Below, in pieces: positions 1 through 8,421 of a DNA stretch of 64,000 bases. The notes beneath the pieces were generated by a model that was not told the origin of the DNA, ran no database searches, and saw only the letters and a program-made list of their open reading frames with translations. The stretch's first letter is position 1. Each line of letters opens with the position of its first letter. The stretch covers positions 924,411 through 988,410 of the forward strand of contig NZ_JBHUJX010000025.1 in assembly GCF_042683745.1 (NCBI RefSeq), in the 5' to 3' direction. A program made the position numbers and the translations under genes. The DNA is from Pseudoneobacillus sp042683745. GTDB lineage: Bacteria > Bacillota > Bacilli > Bacillales > Cytobacillaceae.

Positions 1-1232
1 GCGGAGGTCCTTCTGGATTGATGGCGGCTATCGCCGCAGGTGAACAAGGTAAAAAAGTACTTCTAATCGATAAAGGTGATAAGCTGGGACGCAAGCTGGC
101 TATTTCTGGTGGCGGACGCTGTAATGTAACGAATCGCCTTCCTCTTGATGAGATCATCAAACATATTCCTGGCAATGGTCGATTTTTATATAGTGCCTTT
201 TCATTATTTAGTAATGAGGATATTATATTATTTTTTAAAAACCTAGGTATTCAGCTTAAAGAGGAAGATCATGGGCGGATGTTTCCAGTTACAGACAAAG
301 CCCAATCCGTTGTCGATGCCATGCTATCTCGTTTAAATGAACTCAATGTAAAAATGATGACTAACGCTCCCGTTCAAACAATTGACTATGAAAATGGTTG
401 TGTTCAGTCTGTTCTACTGAAGAATGGTGAACGTTATCAAGCGACTTCCATTGTTTTGGCAGTTGGTGGGAAATCGGTTCCTCATACGGGGTCGACAGGA
501 GATGGGTATGCTTGGGCTGAAAAAGCTGGCCACACCATTACTGAACTATTTCCAACAGAAGTTCCCGTCACTTCAAGGGAATCTTTTATAAAAGAGAAAA
601 CATTACAAGGACTGTCCTTGCAAAATGTAGCTTTAAGTGTGCTTAATCCTAAAGGAAAACCAATCATTACGCATCAGATGGATATGATTTTTACTCATTT
701 TGGAGTAAGTGGACCAGCCGTTTTACGATGCAGCCAATTTGTCGTTAAAGCGATGAAGAAATGGAATTTAAAAGAAGTGGCGATGAGTTTGGATGTTTTC
801 CCTGAATTGTCAGAGGAAGCACTTTTTCAGAAAATCAATCAGTCTCTTAAAGAGGATCCTAAAAAGGCAGTAAAAAATAGTTTAAAAGGATTATTACCTG
901 AACGTTATTTATCCTTTTTGTTTGATGTGAACGGAATTGATGCTTCCATTCAAGGTGCTAACCTTTCCCATGAAAAAATTCGAGCATTAGCTAAAAGCTG
1001 TAAAGCCTTTACTTTCCAAGTGAATGGAACATTACCACTGGAGAAAGCTTTTGTTACTGGTGGTGGAGTATCTGTTAAGGAAATAGATCCTAAGACGATG
1101 GAATCAAAATTGATGGAAGGTTTGTTCTTTTGTGGAGAAATTTTAGATATTCATGGGTATACGGGTGGATATAATATTACTTCTGCATTGGTTACAGGTA
1201 GACTGGCAGGGTTAAATGCAGGTGCAAAATAA
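1..1232 (+). CDS. ytfP: NAD(P)/FAD-dependent oxidoreductase, HI0933/YtfP family (5' end outside window)
   Basis: This is a flavoprotein of the HI0933-like family; the substrate is unknown and a cytoplasmic location is expected. The reading frame is open from base 3, so the gene begins upstream of the window, and about 409 codons are visible. The first residues GGPSGLMAAIAAG are the dinucleotide-binding glycine motif, which normally sits within the first 20 residues, so only a few codons are missing. The family signatures GGGRCNVTN (near visible residue 40) and the C-terminal stretch VTGGGVSVKEI, then FFCGEILDIHGYTGGYN, bind FAD. The gene is followed at once by a 13-bp hairpin. Family assignment is sure; biochemical role is not known. 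Confidence 0.9.
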   Translation, partial: GGPSGLMAAIAAGEQGKKVLLIDKGDKLGRKLAISGGGRCNVTNRLPLDEIIKHIPGNGRFLYSAFSLFSNEDIILFFKNLGIQLKEEDHGRMFPVTDKAQSVVDAMLSRLNELNVKMMTNAPVQTIDYENGCVQSVLLKNGERYQATSIVLAVGGKSVPHTGSTGDGYAWAEKAGHTITELFPTEVPVTSRESFIKEKTLQGLSLQNVALSVLNPKGKPIITHQMDMIFTHFGVSGPAVLRCSQFVVKAMKKWNLKEVAMSLDVFPELSEEALFQKINQSLKEDPKKAVKNSLKGLLPERYLSFLFDVNGIDASIQGANLSHEKIRALAKSCKAFTFQVNGTLPLEKAFVTGGGVSVKEIDPKTMESKLMEGLFFCGEILDIHGYTGGYNITSALVTGRLAGLNAGAK

Positions 1233-1256
1233 AGACCATAAAAAGAAGGATTTTCA

Positions 1257-1292
1257 CCCCCTTTATTGAATAGATATAGTCAATAAAGGGGG
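1257..1292 (+). promoter_or_regulatory. Perfect 13-bp hairpin enclosing the ribosome binding site of the next gene
   Basis: Arms 1257-1269 (CCCCCTTTATTGA) and 1280-1292 (TCAATAAAGGGGG) pair without mismatch around a 10-nt loop. The Shine-Dalgarno sequence AAAGGGGG (1285-1292) for the TTG start at 1300 lies wholly in the right arm. No U-tract follows (TTATTGCT), so it is a poor intrinsic terminator and a better candidate for translational gating of the downstream gene on read-through transcripts. The pairing is seen in the sequence; the regulatory role is inferred. Confidence 0.6.
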
Positions 1293-1299
1293 TTATTGC

Positions 1300-1968
1300 T
1301 TGATAAAAAAATGGTTACCACTTTCCATCCTAATCATGGCGCTATTATATATTTTCGTTATTCCTTCAGAACCCATCGCAATAAAATTAACATTTAAAAT
1401 TATCCCAATGCTGCTAATTTTATATTTTGCGTTTCAGATAAAAATAACGAATAACGGGAAATTTCCTTGGATCATCATAACTGGATTGTTCTTTTGTATG
1501 CTTGGTGATGGACTACTCATTTGGTTTGTTGTCGGACTTACCGCTTTTCTAATTGGACATTTATTTTATTTCGGTGGATTTTTAACGAGATGGTCTTTTT
1601 CGTGGCCAAAGTTTCTTTCCATTATTCCCATTGCCATTTACAGTACTACTATTGGCTATCAATTGCTAGACTCCATATATGACAAAGGAGAGGAAGCCCT
1701 TGTCATTCCTGTTATCTTTTATGTCTTCGTAATTTCTATCATGTATTGGTCAGCTATTATGACTGGAAGTAAATTAGCAACTGCAGGTAGTACCTTGTTT
1801 GTTATTTCTGACTCCGTTCTTGCTTGGGATAAGTTTGTCTCTGACATTCCTTACGCTGGAGTGATTATTATGATCACTTATTATAGTGCTCAATTTCTGA
1901 TTGCACATACTGTAAGTGAGTCTTCTAGAAAAATGCGCAAAAATGCAAAACCTGCCTTCCAGCAATAA
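1300..1968 (+). CDS. Lysoplasmalogenase-like (YhhN/TMEM86 family) membrane protein
   Basis: This 222-residue protein is almost entirely hydrophobic, with about eight predicted transmembrane segments. It has YhhN-family features: MLGDGLLIW near residue 66 and FLIGHLFYFGGF near residue 84, carrying the conserved acidic and His residues of the membrane hydrolase fold. Family members hydrolyse the vinyl-ether bond of lysoplasmalogens; bacterial substrates are less certain. The start is TTG, chosen because AAAGGGGG lies 7 nt upstream; that ribosome binding site is buried in a hairpin. A bidirectional terminator follows the gene. The family call is good and the substrate is inferred. Confidence 0.78.
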   Translation: MIKKWLPLSILIMALLYIFVIPSEPIAIKLTFKIIPMLLILYFAFQIKITNNGKFPWIIITGLFFCMLGDGLLIWFVVGLTAFLIGHLFYFGGFLTRWSFSWPKFLSIIPIAIYSTTIGYQLLDSIYDKGEEALVIPVIFYVFVISIMYWSAIMTGSKLATAGSTLFVISDSVLAWDKFVSDIPYAGVIIMITYYSAQFLIAHTVSESSRKMRKNAKPAFQQ

Positions 1969-1990
1969 GGAAGACAGGTTTTATTTTTAT
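1947..1990. terminator. Bidirectional terminator between the YhhN gene and cse60
   Basis: AAAACCTGCCTTCC (1947-1960) pairs with GGAAGACAGGTTTT (1969-1982) with one mismatch. A T-rich tail follows on the + strand and AAAA (T on the minus strand) on the other side, so it can end both convergent genes. Confidence 0.75.
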
Positions 1991-2169
1991 GCTCTGTAAA
2001 TGACCATCGCAGAGAAACAATAGATTTGCTCATCTTCCTCTTCTGACATTGCTGCGACATTGTATTTAATGTCTATTAAGCTAGTTTCATCGATTTTCTT
2101 TAAAAAATGGTTCATTTCCGCTTCTAAATCCTTCTCGTGCTCCTTATCAAACACTTTTACTTGGATCAA
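1987..2169 (-). CDS. cse60: Sporulation protein Cse60
   Basis: A 60-residue acidic protein, LIQVKVFDKEHEKDL to SAMVIYRA, which I recognise as Cse60 (YteV), a sigma-E-controlled sporulation protein of unknown biochemical function in B. subtilis. The TTG at 2169 gives exactly the 60-residue family length and has GAAGGGAAG upstream; the longer reading frame to 2208 would add residues not in the family. A weak sigma-E-like -10 (CATACTGT, 2196-2203) lies upstream, overlapping the 3' spacer of the exporter gene. Identity is fairly sure; the promoter is tentative. Confidence 0.8.
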   Translation of the reverse strand: MIQVKVFDKEHEKDLEAEMNHFLKKIDETSLIDIKYNVAAMSEEEDEQIYCFSAMVIYRA

Positions 2170-2215
2170 CGATTTTCTTCCCTTCAGTTTTAGAAACAGT
2201 ATGACCATTTTCTGA

Positions 2216-3250
2216 CTATTTTAAAACCTTTTTCAAGTATTGATCTGTTAGTTGGTCCAGACGTTTTAGCTGGAAAGCATATTCGAAAATAGACGACCCG
2301 ATGACAACTAAACGTAATTTCTGTCCCCTGTCTTCACGATAGATGTCCATAATTTTTTCTAAAAACAAACCACAATCACTTATGATACTTTCAGTTAGAT
2401 CCTCTTCTTTTTTTAGTTTTTGGTCATATTTTAAGAGAATAAGCTCGTTGTATCTAATCAGTTCCTCAAGCTGTTGATCAAAAAGCTCATTTTCCTGTTC
2501 ATCGTTCGCACTTTGAAAATAATGCTCTTCAATGACGTACAATACTTCGGATCCTTGCTGGGCTGTTTTAAGCATCTGTTTGAAAACAACTAATTCACGA
2601 ATATCTTGTGGATTCAATTTAGCCATTTTTACCCGTTCTTCATCCAAAATATTAAATAATTCTTCTAACCTTTTAATATCCTCTTTTAATTTTTCCGTAT
2701 CTTCTTGAAATGATTTTTCTGTCATTTCATTTGAAATTGCTGTTCTCATAAGAAGGGACATATTTTGAAAAACAGAATGAACCTTATCCCGATATATATT
2801 TTTATATTTAGGTGGAAGAATGAGCAAATTGACTAGAAAGGCAGAAGCCATCCCTATTAAAATGATACCAAATCGGTTTACCGCAAATAAAAAGTCCTCA
2901 TTTGCCGTTCCATGTGCACCCATAATCGCTAAGACTGTCACCAGAGTTAACGAGATAGAACTTTCCATTTTCATTTTCATACAAATCATAATGACGATAA
3001 TCATAACGATTCCGATCGTAAAAGGATCCCTTCCAATAAAATAAATCATGAAAAGGGCAATAGCTGCACCAAGTGTATTTGTTTTTAGTTGATCAAGAAC
3101 CTGTTTCCATGATCGGTAAATGGAAGGTTGAATCGTAAAAATAGCTGCAACTCCTGCAAACACTGCAGGCTCTAAATTAAAAATAGTACAAATAAATAAT
3201 GCCAATGTCACGGAGATTCCCGTCTTTAAAATACGTGGACCTAAAGTCAA
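2216..3250 (-). CDS. Aromatic acid exporter family (ArAE_1/FUSC-like) membrane protein
   Basis: A 344-residue integral membrane protein. The first ~150 residues hold about six transmembrane segments ending in NLLILPPKYKN, typical of the ArAE_1 (DUF939) fold. Residues ~150-340 form a long charged, helical cytoplasmic domain (KLKEDIKRLEELFNILDEE). Relatives are proposed to export aromatic carboxylates, but substrates are unproven. The start is TTG with AAGGAGG 9 nt upstream. Its promoter region abuts the tandem repeat array at 3384-4225. Confidence 0.78.
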   Translation of the reverse strand: MTLGPRILKTGISVTLALFICTIFNLEPAVFAGVAAIFTIQPSIYRSWKQVLDQLKTNTLGAAIALFMIYFIGRDPFTIGIVMIIVIMICMKMKMESSISLTLVTVLAIMGAHGTANEDFLFAVNRFGIILIGMASAFLVNLLILPPKYKNIYRDKVHSVFQNMSLLMRTAISNEMTEKSFQEDTEKLKEDIKRLEELFNILDEERVKMAKLNPQDIRELVVFKQMLKTAQQGSEVLYVIEEHYFQSANDEQENELFDQQLEELIRYNELILLKYDQKLKKEEDLTESIISDCGLFLEKIMDIYREDRGQKLRLVVIGSSIFEYAFQLKRLDQLTDQYLKKVLK

Positions 3251-3383
3251 GAAAAATTGCCTCCTTCATTCTCTTTCCAATCCCAGTTTACTTCATTCTG
3301 CAGAGGATTTCATTCACTTACAAGTAAACTTCTAATTTGCACGGGTAATAAATCGGACTTATACGTGTAAATTATACTAAGCA

Positions 3384-4225
3384 AGAGTATTTTACTGCTA
3401 TCCGAGAGTAATCCACTCAATGCGAGAGTATTTCACTGCTTTCCGCGAGTAAATCCACCTCGAACGCGAGTATTTCACCGCTTTCCGCAAGTAAATCCAC
3501 CTCGAACGCGAGTATTTCACCGCTTTCCGCAAGTAATTCCACCTCTAACAATGCGAGAGTATTTCACCGCTTTCCGCAAGTAAATCCACCTCGAACGCGA
3601 GTATTTCACCGCTTTCCGCGAGTAAATCCACCTCGAACGCGAGTATTTCACCGCTTTCCGCAAGTAATTCCACCTCTAACAATGCGAGAGTATTTCACCG
3701 CTTTCCGCAAGTAAATCCACCTCGAACGCGAGTATTTCACCGCTTTCCGCAAGTAAATCCACCTCGAACGCGAGTATTTCACCGCTTTCCGCAAGTAAAT
3801 CCACCTCGAACGCGAGTATTTCACTGCTTTCCGCGAGTATATCCACCTCGAACGCGAGTATTTCAACGCTTTCCGCGAGTAATCCCACTTTGTACGCGAG
3901 TATTCAACGCTTTCCGCGAGTAAATCCACCTCGAATGCGAGTATTCAACGCTTTCCGCGAGTAAATCCACCTCGAACGCGAGTATTTCACCGCTTTCCGC
4001 AAGTAAATCCACTTTGAACGCGAGTATTTCACCGCTTTCCGCAAGTAAATCCACCTCGAACGCGAGTATTTCGCTGCTTTCCGCGAGTAAATCCACTTTG
4101 AACGCAAGTATTTCACCGCTTTCCGCAAGTAAATCCACTTTGAACGCAAGTATTTCACCGCTTTCCGCAAGTAAATCCACTTTGAACGCAAGTATTTCAC
4201 CGCTTTCCGCAAGTAAACCCAGTTC
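3384..4225. repeat. Tandem array of ~20 copies of a 42-bp unit made of two 21-bp halves
   Basis: About twenty near-identical units follow each other, each of two 21-bp halves: GAGTATTTCACCGCTTTCCG plus C, then AAGTAAATCCACCTCGAACG plus C. Both halves begin RAGTA and end CGC and agree at about 10 of 21 positions, so the unit looks like a duplicated 21-mer. Two copies are 48 bp long (insertions near 3550 and 3680) and copies near 3898-3980 are 41 bp, which breaks any reading frame. Degenerate traces run back to about 3340. The array fills the gap between the exporter promoter and the rhodanese terminator. The reading frames through it lack ribosome binding sites and are treated as non-coding. 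Confidence 0.92.
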
Positions 4226-4259
4226 TAGCGTAATTATTTGATGAGTACCTCTTCCACCC

Positions 4260-4288
4260 AAAAAAACCGATCCGTAAAGAATCGGTTT
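4260..4288 (-). terminator. Intrinsic terminator of the rhodanese gene
   Basis: AAACCGAT (4264-4271) and ATCGGTTT (4281-4288) form a stem that is followed on the minus strand by seven T residues (4260-4266 complement). Confidence 0.8.
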
Positions 4289-4358
4289 AGACATATTATT
4301 ATATGAGATGTGACGTTGGATTACTAGTGAAAAATTCGTATCACGGCTCCTAAATCCT

Positions 4359-4658
4359 TTATTTCGTTTCCCCAGTCCACTCAAGCATTCCGCCGACCAT
4401 ATTGCGAACTTTATAGCCTTGATCTTGCAAATAATAACAAACATTTGCACTTCTGCCTCCAGATCGGCAAATGAAAATGTATTCAGTTTCTTTATCAAAT
4501 TTATCTAGGTTCTCAGGGATTGTTCCCATCCGTATATGCTTTGCACCTGGGATCATTCCTAAAGCAACCTCTTCATCCTCACGTACATCAACAAGCTCAA
4601 GCTTCTCTCCCGCTTCAAGCTTCTTCTTTAATTCTTCCGTAGTGATTATTTCAATCAT
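4359..4658 (-). CDS. ytwF: Rhodanese-domain protein (YtwF-like)
   Basis: A 99-residue single-domain rhodanese. The active-site loop CRSGGRS near residue 64 carries the catalytic Cys, and the leading segment ELVDVREDEEVALGMIPGAKHI is the classic CH2A motif. Such proteins carry a persulfide sulfur to acceptors; the partner is unknown. The start has AGGAAGTG upstream. It lies directly downstream of leuS but is separated from it by a terminator (4677-4709). Confidence 0.88.
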   Translation of the reverse strand: MIEIITTEELKKKLEAGEKLELVDVREDEEVALGMIPGAKHIRMGTIPENLDKFDKETEYIFICRSGGRSANVCYYLQDQGYKVRNMVGGMLEWTGETK

Positions 4659-4676
4659 TTATGACACTTCCTTTCT

Positions 4677-4709
4677 TAAAAAAAGAGACTGACTACGATG
4701 AGTCAGTCC
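4677..4709 (-). terminator. Intrinsic terminator of leuS
   Basis: GACTGACT (4687-4694) pairs with AGTCAGTC (4701-4708), with a run of T on the minus strand beyond (complement of 4677-4684). Confidence 0.8.
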
Positions 4710-4718
4710 TATATTTAC

Positions 4719-7130
4719 TTAGTTTGCCACAATGTTAACAAGTTTTCCAGGAACGGCGATTACTTTGCGAACGGTTTTTCCTTCGATTTGGTCTTTCACT
4801 TCGTCCATGGCGATTTGTTCTAGTGTTTCTTTCGATGCATCTGTTGGTACCAGTAGCTTCACTTTCATTTTTCCATTCACTTGAATTACGATTTCAACTT
4901 CGTTATCGACAAGTTTTGATTCGTCAAACGTTGGCCAAATGTCGTATGAAATCGTACCGGAATGGCCTAGTTTCTCCCAAAGCTCTTCCGCTACGTGTGG
5001 AGCAATTGGCGCTAAAAGTTTCACAAAGCCTTCCACATAATTTTTCGGTAGAACTTCTGCTTTGTAGGCTTCATTAATAAATACCATTAATTGTGAAATA
5101 GCGGTATTAAAACGAATTCCTTCCATATCCTCCGTCACCTTTTTAACGGTTTGGTGATAAACTTTTTCTAGGGTAGAAGCTTCTACATTGTCTTTAATTT
5201 TCGAAGACATCTCTCCATTTTCTTCAACAAACAAGCGCCAAACTCGGTCTAAGAATCGTCTTGATCCGTCTAATCCTGTGGTTGACCATGCAATTGATGC
5301 TTCAAGTGGACCCATAAACATTTCGTAAAGACGAAGCGTGTCAGCACCGTGACTTTCAACGATTTGGTCAGGGTTTACGACATTCCCTTTTGATTTACTC
5401 ATTTTTTCATTGTTTTCACCTAGAATCATACCTTGGTTGAAAAGCTTTTGGAATGGCTCTTTCGTTGAAACAACCCCGATATCGTATAAAACTTTATGCC
5501 AGAAACGAGCATATAGTAAGTGAAGAACGGCATGTTCTGCGCCACCGATGTAAATATCGACTGGTAGCCACTCGTTTATTTTTTCAATATCCGCGATTAT
5601 CTGATCGTTCTTCGGATCGATATAACGAATATAGTACCAAGAACTACCTGCCCATTGTGGCATCGTGTTTGTTTCTCGGCGGCCTTTTTTACCCGTTACA
5701 GGATCTACTACATTTAACCATTCAGAAATATTAGCAAGTGGTGATTCACCTGTTCCAGATGGTTTGATTTCTTTTGTTACTGGAAGCATTAATGGAAGCT
5801 CCTCTTCCGGAACAGCTGACATCGTGCCATCTTCCCAATGAATAATTGGAATTGGTTCACCCCAGTAACGTTGGCGGCTGAACAACCAATCACGAAGACG
5901 GTAAGTGATCTTCTTCGTACCGATTTCCTTTTCTTCTAACCAAGAAATCATCTTGGAAATTCCATCTTCTTTATTTAATCCATTTAGAAATTCAGAATTA
6001 ATATGTTCTCCGTCACCTGTGTAAGCTTCCTTTTCAATATCTCCACCTGCAACAACCGCTTTTATCGGAAGTTCAAACTTTTTCGCAAATTCGTAGTCAC
6101 GCTCATCATGAGCAGGAACCGCCATAATCGCACCTGTTCCGTAGCTCATTAATACGTAATCAGCAATCCAGATTGGCATTTTTTCACCATTCACTGGATT
6201 TACTGCATAGGCACCCGTGAAAACTCCTGTCTTATCTTTTGCCAAATCTGTTCGCTCAAGATCACTTTTGCTCTTAATTTGATCAAGATAAGCTTCTACT
6301 GCATCACTTTGATCACTAGAAGTAATTTTTTTCACAAAAGGATGCTCTGGAGCTAGGACTGCATAAGTGGCACCAAATAATGTATCGGGACGTGTCGTGA
6401 ACACGGTAAAACTTTCGTTATGGCCATCGATTTCAAATGTCACTTCCGCTCCTTCTGAACGACCGATCCAATTGCGCTGCATATCTTTAAGACTTTCTGG
6501 CCAATCCAATTCTTCAAGGTCATCAATTAGACGGTCAGCATAAGCGGTAATCTTTAGCATCCATTGTTTCATTGGACGACGTTCAACCGGATGACCACCA
6601 CGCTCACTTTTTCCATCAATAACTTCTTCATTCGCTAAAACGGTACCAAGTGCTGGACACCAGTTTACCGCCACTTCATCAATATACGCTAAGCCTTTTT
6701 CATAAAGCTTTAGGAAAATCCATTGTGTCCATTTATAATAGCCAGGGTCAGTTGTGTTGATTTCACGGTCCCAATCATAGGAAAAACCTAATGATTTAAT
6801 TTGGCGACGGAAAGTATTAATATTAATCTCAGTAAATTCGGCTGGATCATTACCAGTATCAATCGCGTATTGCTCCGCAGGAAGACCAAAAGCATCCCAC
6901 CCCATTGGATGAAGCACATTATATCCTTGCATTCTTTTCATACGAGATAGGATATCGGTCGCTGTATAACCTTCTGGATGACCTACATGTAATCCAGAAC
7001 CAGATGGATACGGAAACATATCTAATGCGTAAAATTTACGCTTTCCTTTTTCTTCGCTAGTTTTAAATGTTTTGTTTTCTTCCCAATATTGTTGCCATTT
7101 CTTTTCAATTTGTTGATGATTGAAACTCAT
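4719..7130 (-). CDS. leuS: Leucyl-tRNA synthetase
   Basis: An 803-residue class Ia synthetase that charges tRNA-Leu in the cytoplasm. The HIGH-type motif appears in PYPSGSGLHVGHPEGY near residue 40, the editing (CP1) domain spans about residues 225-415, including TTRPDTLFGATY and the conserved AVPAHDERDYEFA, and KMSKSKGNVVNPD is the ATP-binding KMSKS loop near 575. The start ATG at 7130 has GGAGGAATAAAC before it; the nine upstream codons are rejected because MSFNHQQIEKKW is the usual N-terminus. Expression is controlled by the T-box leader directly upstream. Confidence 0.97.
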   Translation of the reverse strand: MSFNHQQIEKKWQQYWEENKTFKTSEEKGKRKFYALDMFPYPSGSGLHVGHPEGYTATDILSRMKRMQGYNVLHPMGWDAFGLPAEQYAIDTGNDPAEFTEININTFRRQIKSLGFSYDWDREINTTDPGYYKWTQWIFLKLYEKGLAYIDEVAVNWCPALGTVLANEEVIDGKSERGGHPVERRPMKQWMLKITAYADRLIDDLEELDWPESLKDMQRNWIGRSEGAEVTFEIDGHNESFTVFTTRPDTLFGATYAVLAPEHPFVKKITSSDQSDAVEAYLDQIKSKSDLERTDLAKDKTGVFTGAYAVNPVNGEKMPIWIADYVLMSYGTGAIMAVPAHDERDYEFAKKFELPIKAVVAGGDIEKEAYTGDGEHINSEFLNGLNKEDGISKMISWLEEKEIGTKKITYRLRDWLFSRQRYWGEPIPIIHWEDGTMSAVPEEELPLMLPVTKEIKPSGTGESPLANISEWLNVVDPVTGKKGRRETNTMPQWAGSSWYYIRYIDPKNDQIIADIEKINEWLPVDIYIGGAEHAVLHLLYARFWHKVLYDIGVVSTKEPFQKLFNQGMILGENNEKMSKSKGNVVNPDQIVESHGADTLRLYEMFMGPLEASIAWSTTGLDGSRRFLDRVWRLFVEENGEMSSKIKDNVEASTLEKVYHQTVKKVTEDMEGIRFNTAISQLMVFINEAYKAEVLPKNYVEGFVKLLAPIAPHVAEELWEKLGHSGTISYDIWPTFDESKLVDNEVEIVIQVNGKMKVKLLVPTDASKETLEQIAMDEVKDQIEGKTVRKVIAVPGKLVNIVAN

Positions 7131-7157
7131 GTTTATTCCTCCTTCACTTTTTGACAA

Positions 7158-7409
7158 TAAAAAAACCCCTCATCCCTATAAAAAGGGACGAGAGGATTAT
7201 GTATCTTCCCGCGGTACCACCCACATTAGTGCACTTGCACTCGCTTCATTCATCCTTAACGCGGAAAACGGCAAGCATTACTGTAAATTCACACTTGCAA
7301 CTCAGAAGGCGAGTTCATGATGTGCTTGGTTGACTTGCACCGACCGTCAACTCTCTAAATCAAGCGAATGCACCATTACTATTCCTCATCACAGTTATTC
7401 ATTATTATT
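7158..7409 (-). promoter_or_regulatory. T-box leader of leuS with CUC (Leu) specifier
   Basis: On the minus strand the leader carries the specifier context GAACUCGCC; the codon CUC is the complement of 7311-7313 and matches leucine. The T-box sequence GGGTGGTACCGCGGGAAGA is the complement of 7204-7222. A terminator follows whose arms (7166-7176 and 7185-7195) end in a T-run (complement of 7158-7165). Uncharged tRNA-Leu would bind the specifier and stabilise the antiterminator. All key elements are visible. Confidence 0.95.
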
Positions 7410-7415
7410 TATCAT

Positions 7416-7444
7416 ATTGTAGACGATTTTCTTTCAGTATGCAA
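7416..7444 (-). promoter_or_regulatory. SigA-type promoter of leuS
   Basis: On the minus strand TTGCAT (7439-7444) and TACAAT (7416-7421) are separated by 17 nt. The position just upstream of the T-box leader fits the transcription start. Confidence 0.75.
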
Positions 7445-7507
7445 GAAAGTTTATACTTTTTTAAAAGTTAATTTCCATTATATGCAATTAACATAAAAAT
7501 GATACGT

Positions 7508-7999
7508 TTATTTTGATGCATTCCAAACAAAATGGACAAAGTTTGGCTCTTCATCCTTTGTTGTAGGGATGAAGCCGTTTTTTTCTAACACTTTTTGCGA
7601 TCCTATGTTCTCAGGTGTTGTTTTCGCATGAATTTCATATACTTGGAGATTAATAGCTTCATGTAATAGATGCTCCAATGCCTTTGACGCAACTCCCATT
7701 TTTAAATATGCCTCTCCTACCCGATATCCAATATGCCCGATTCTATTTTCTTGATCGATATCAACTAAATTGATTCGACCTACTATTCTGTTCCATTCAT
7801 CTTTAATTAAATAAAAATAAGAGATTCCTTCTTTTTGTTCCGTCAGTAAATCAGACAATAACTCATTAAAACGGTTATAAACATAATATTCGTCCCCTCT
7901 ACTAGGAACCAATGTTTCAAAAAAGGCTCTATTTTCTGTTTCAAATTTAAATAATTCTTCCCCATCTTTTTCATGTAACTTATTAACGTAAATCTTCAT
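7508..7999 (-). CDS. GNAT family N-acetyltransferase
   Basis: A 163-residue acetyltransferase of the RimJ/RimL (Acetyltransf_3) type. The acetyl-CoA-binding segment is visible as IGYRVGEAYLKMGVASKALEHLL (near residues 90-112; the Q/R-x-x-G/A loop reads KMGVAS), followed by the typical C-terminal strand SQKVLEKNGFIPT. The substrate cannot be predicted. The start ATG has AGAGGAGACAAA before it. It stands alone between the leuS promoter and the cold-shock gene. Confidence 0.85.
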   Translation of the reverse strand: MKIYVNKLHEKDGEELFKFETENRAFFETLVPSRGDEYYVYNRFNELLSDLLTEQKEGISYFYLIKDEWNRIVGRINLVDIDQENRIGHIGYRVGEAYLKMGVASKALEHLLHEAINLQVYEIHAKTTPENIGSQKVLEKNGFIPTTKDEEPNFVHFVWNASK

Positions 8000-8054
8000 T
8001 TTGTCTCCTCTATTTCTCTGGTATTTATCATCATTATATCGTGATGCAAATTGT

Positions 8055-8084
8055 AAAAGCGATCCTCATCTTAGAAGATCGCTT
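8055..8084 (-). terminator. Terminator of the cold-shock gene
   Basis: AAGCGATC (8057-8064) pairs with GATCGCTT (8077-8084); TTTT follows on the minus strand. Confidence 0.65.
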
Positions 8085-8106
8085 AAGGTCTGTTCCGTAT
8101 CGTCAA

Positions 8107-8307
8107 TTATACTTTACGAACGTTTGTAGCTTGTGGACCACGTTGGCCGTTTTCAATGTCGAAAGTCACTTCTTGACCTTCATCAAGTGATTTGAAGCCT
8201 TCACCTTGAATAGCTGAGAAGTGAACGAATACATCCTCTCCACCTTCGCGCTCGATGAATCCAAATCCTTTTTCACTGTTAAACCATTTTACTTTACCAC
8301 GTTCCAT
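8107..8307 (-). CDS. Cold-shock protein (CspB/CspD type)
   Basis: A 66-residue OB-fold protein that binds single-stranded nucleic acid and acts as an RNA chaperone. RNP1 (KGFGFIE) and RNP2 (VFVHF) are both intact, and the C-terminus GPQATNV is canonical. The ATG at 8307 follows GGAGGCAACAAAAA and gives the normal family length; the upstream in-frame codons are not part of the family. A perfect 12-bp palindrome TGTGTATACACA (8327-8338) sits just before the ribosome binding site. The paralogue (B, C or D) cannot be fixed from sequence alone. Confidence 0.93.
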   Translation of the reverse strand: MERGKVKWFNSEKGFGFIEREGGEDVFVHFSAIQGEGFKSLDEGQEVTFDIENGQRGPQATNVRKV

Positions 8308-8421
8308 TTTTTGTTGCCTCCTAGCATGTGTATACACAAAAATTGCAATTTAACCTTGCTTGCTTAGTATGTCCTTTCGAAATATTTTTTATTACATTAT
8401 TAGAATTTTTTTCTAATCAAA

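Noticed and set aside
1774..1965. 63-residue minus-strand frame within the YhhN gene
   Set aside because: It is a shadow frame of a membrane protein gene without ribosome binding site.
3384..4225. CRISPR array
   Set aside because: Units follow each other without unique spacers, and no cas genes are nearby.
3648..4498. Long reading frames on both strands through the repeat array (e.g. LLAESGEILAFEVD repeats)
   Set aside because: They arise because the unit length is a multiple of three. There is no ribosome binding site, 41-bp units shift the frame, and one of them runs antisense into the rhodanese gene.
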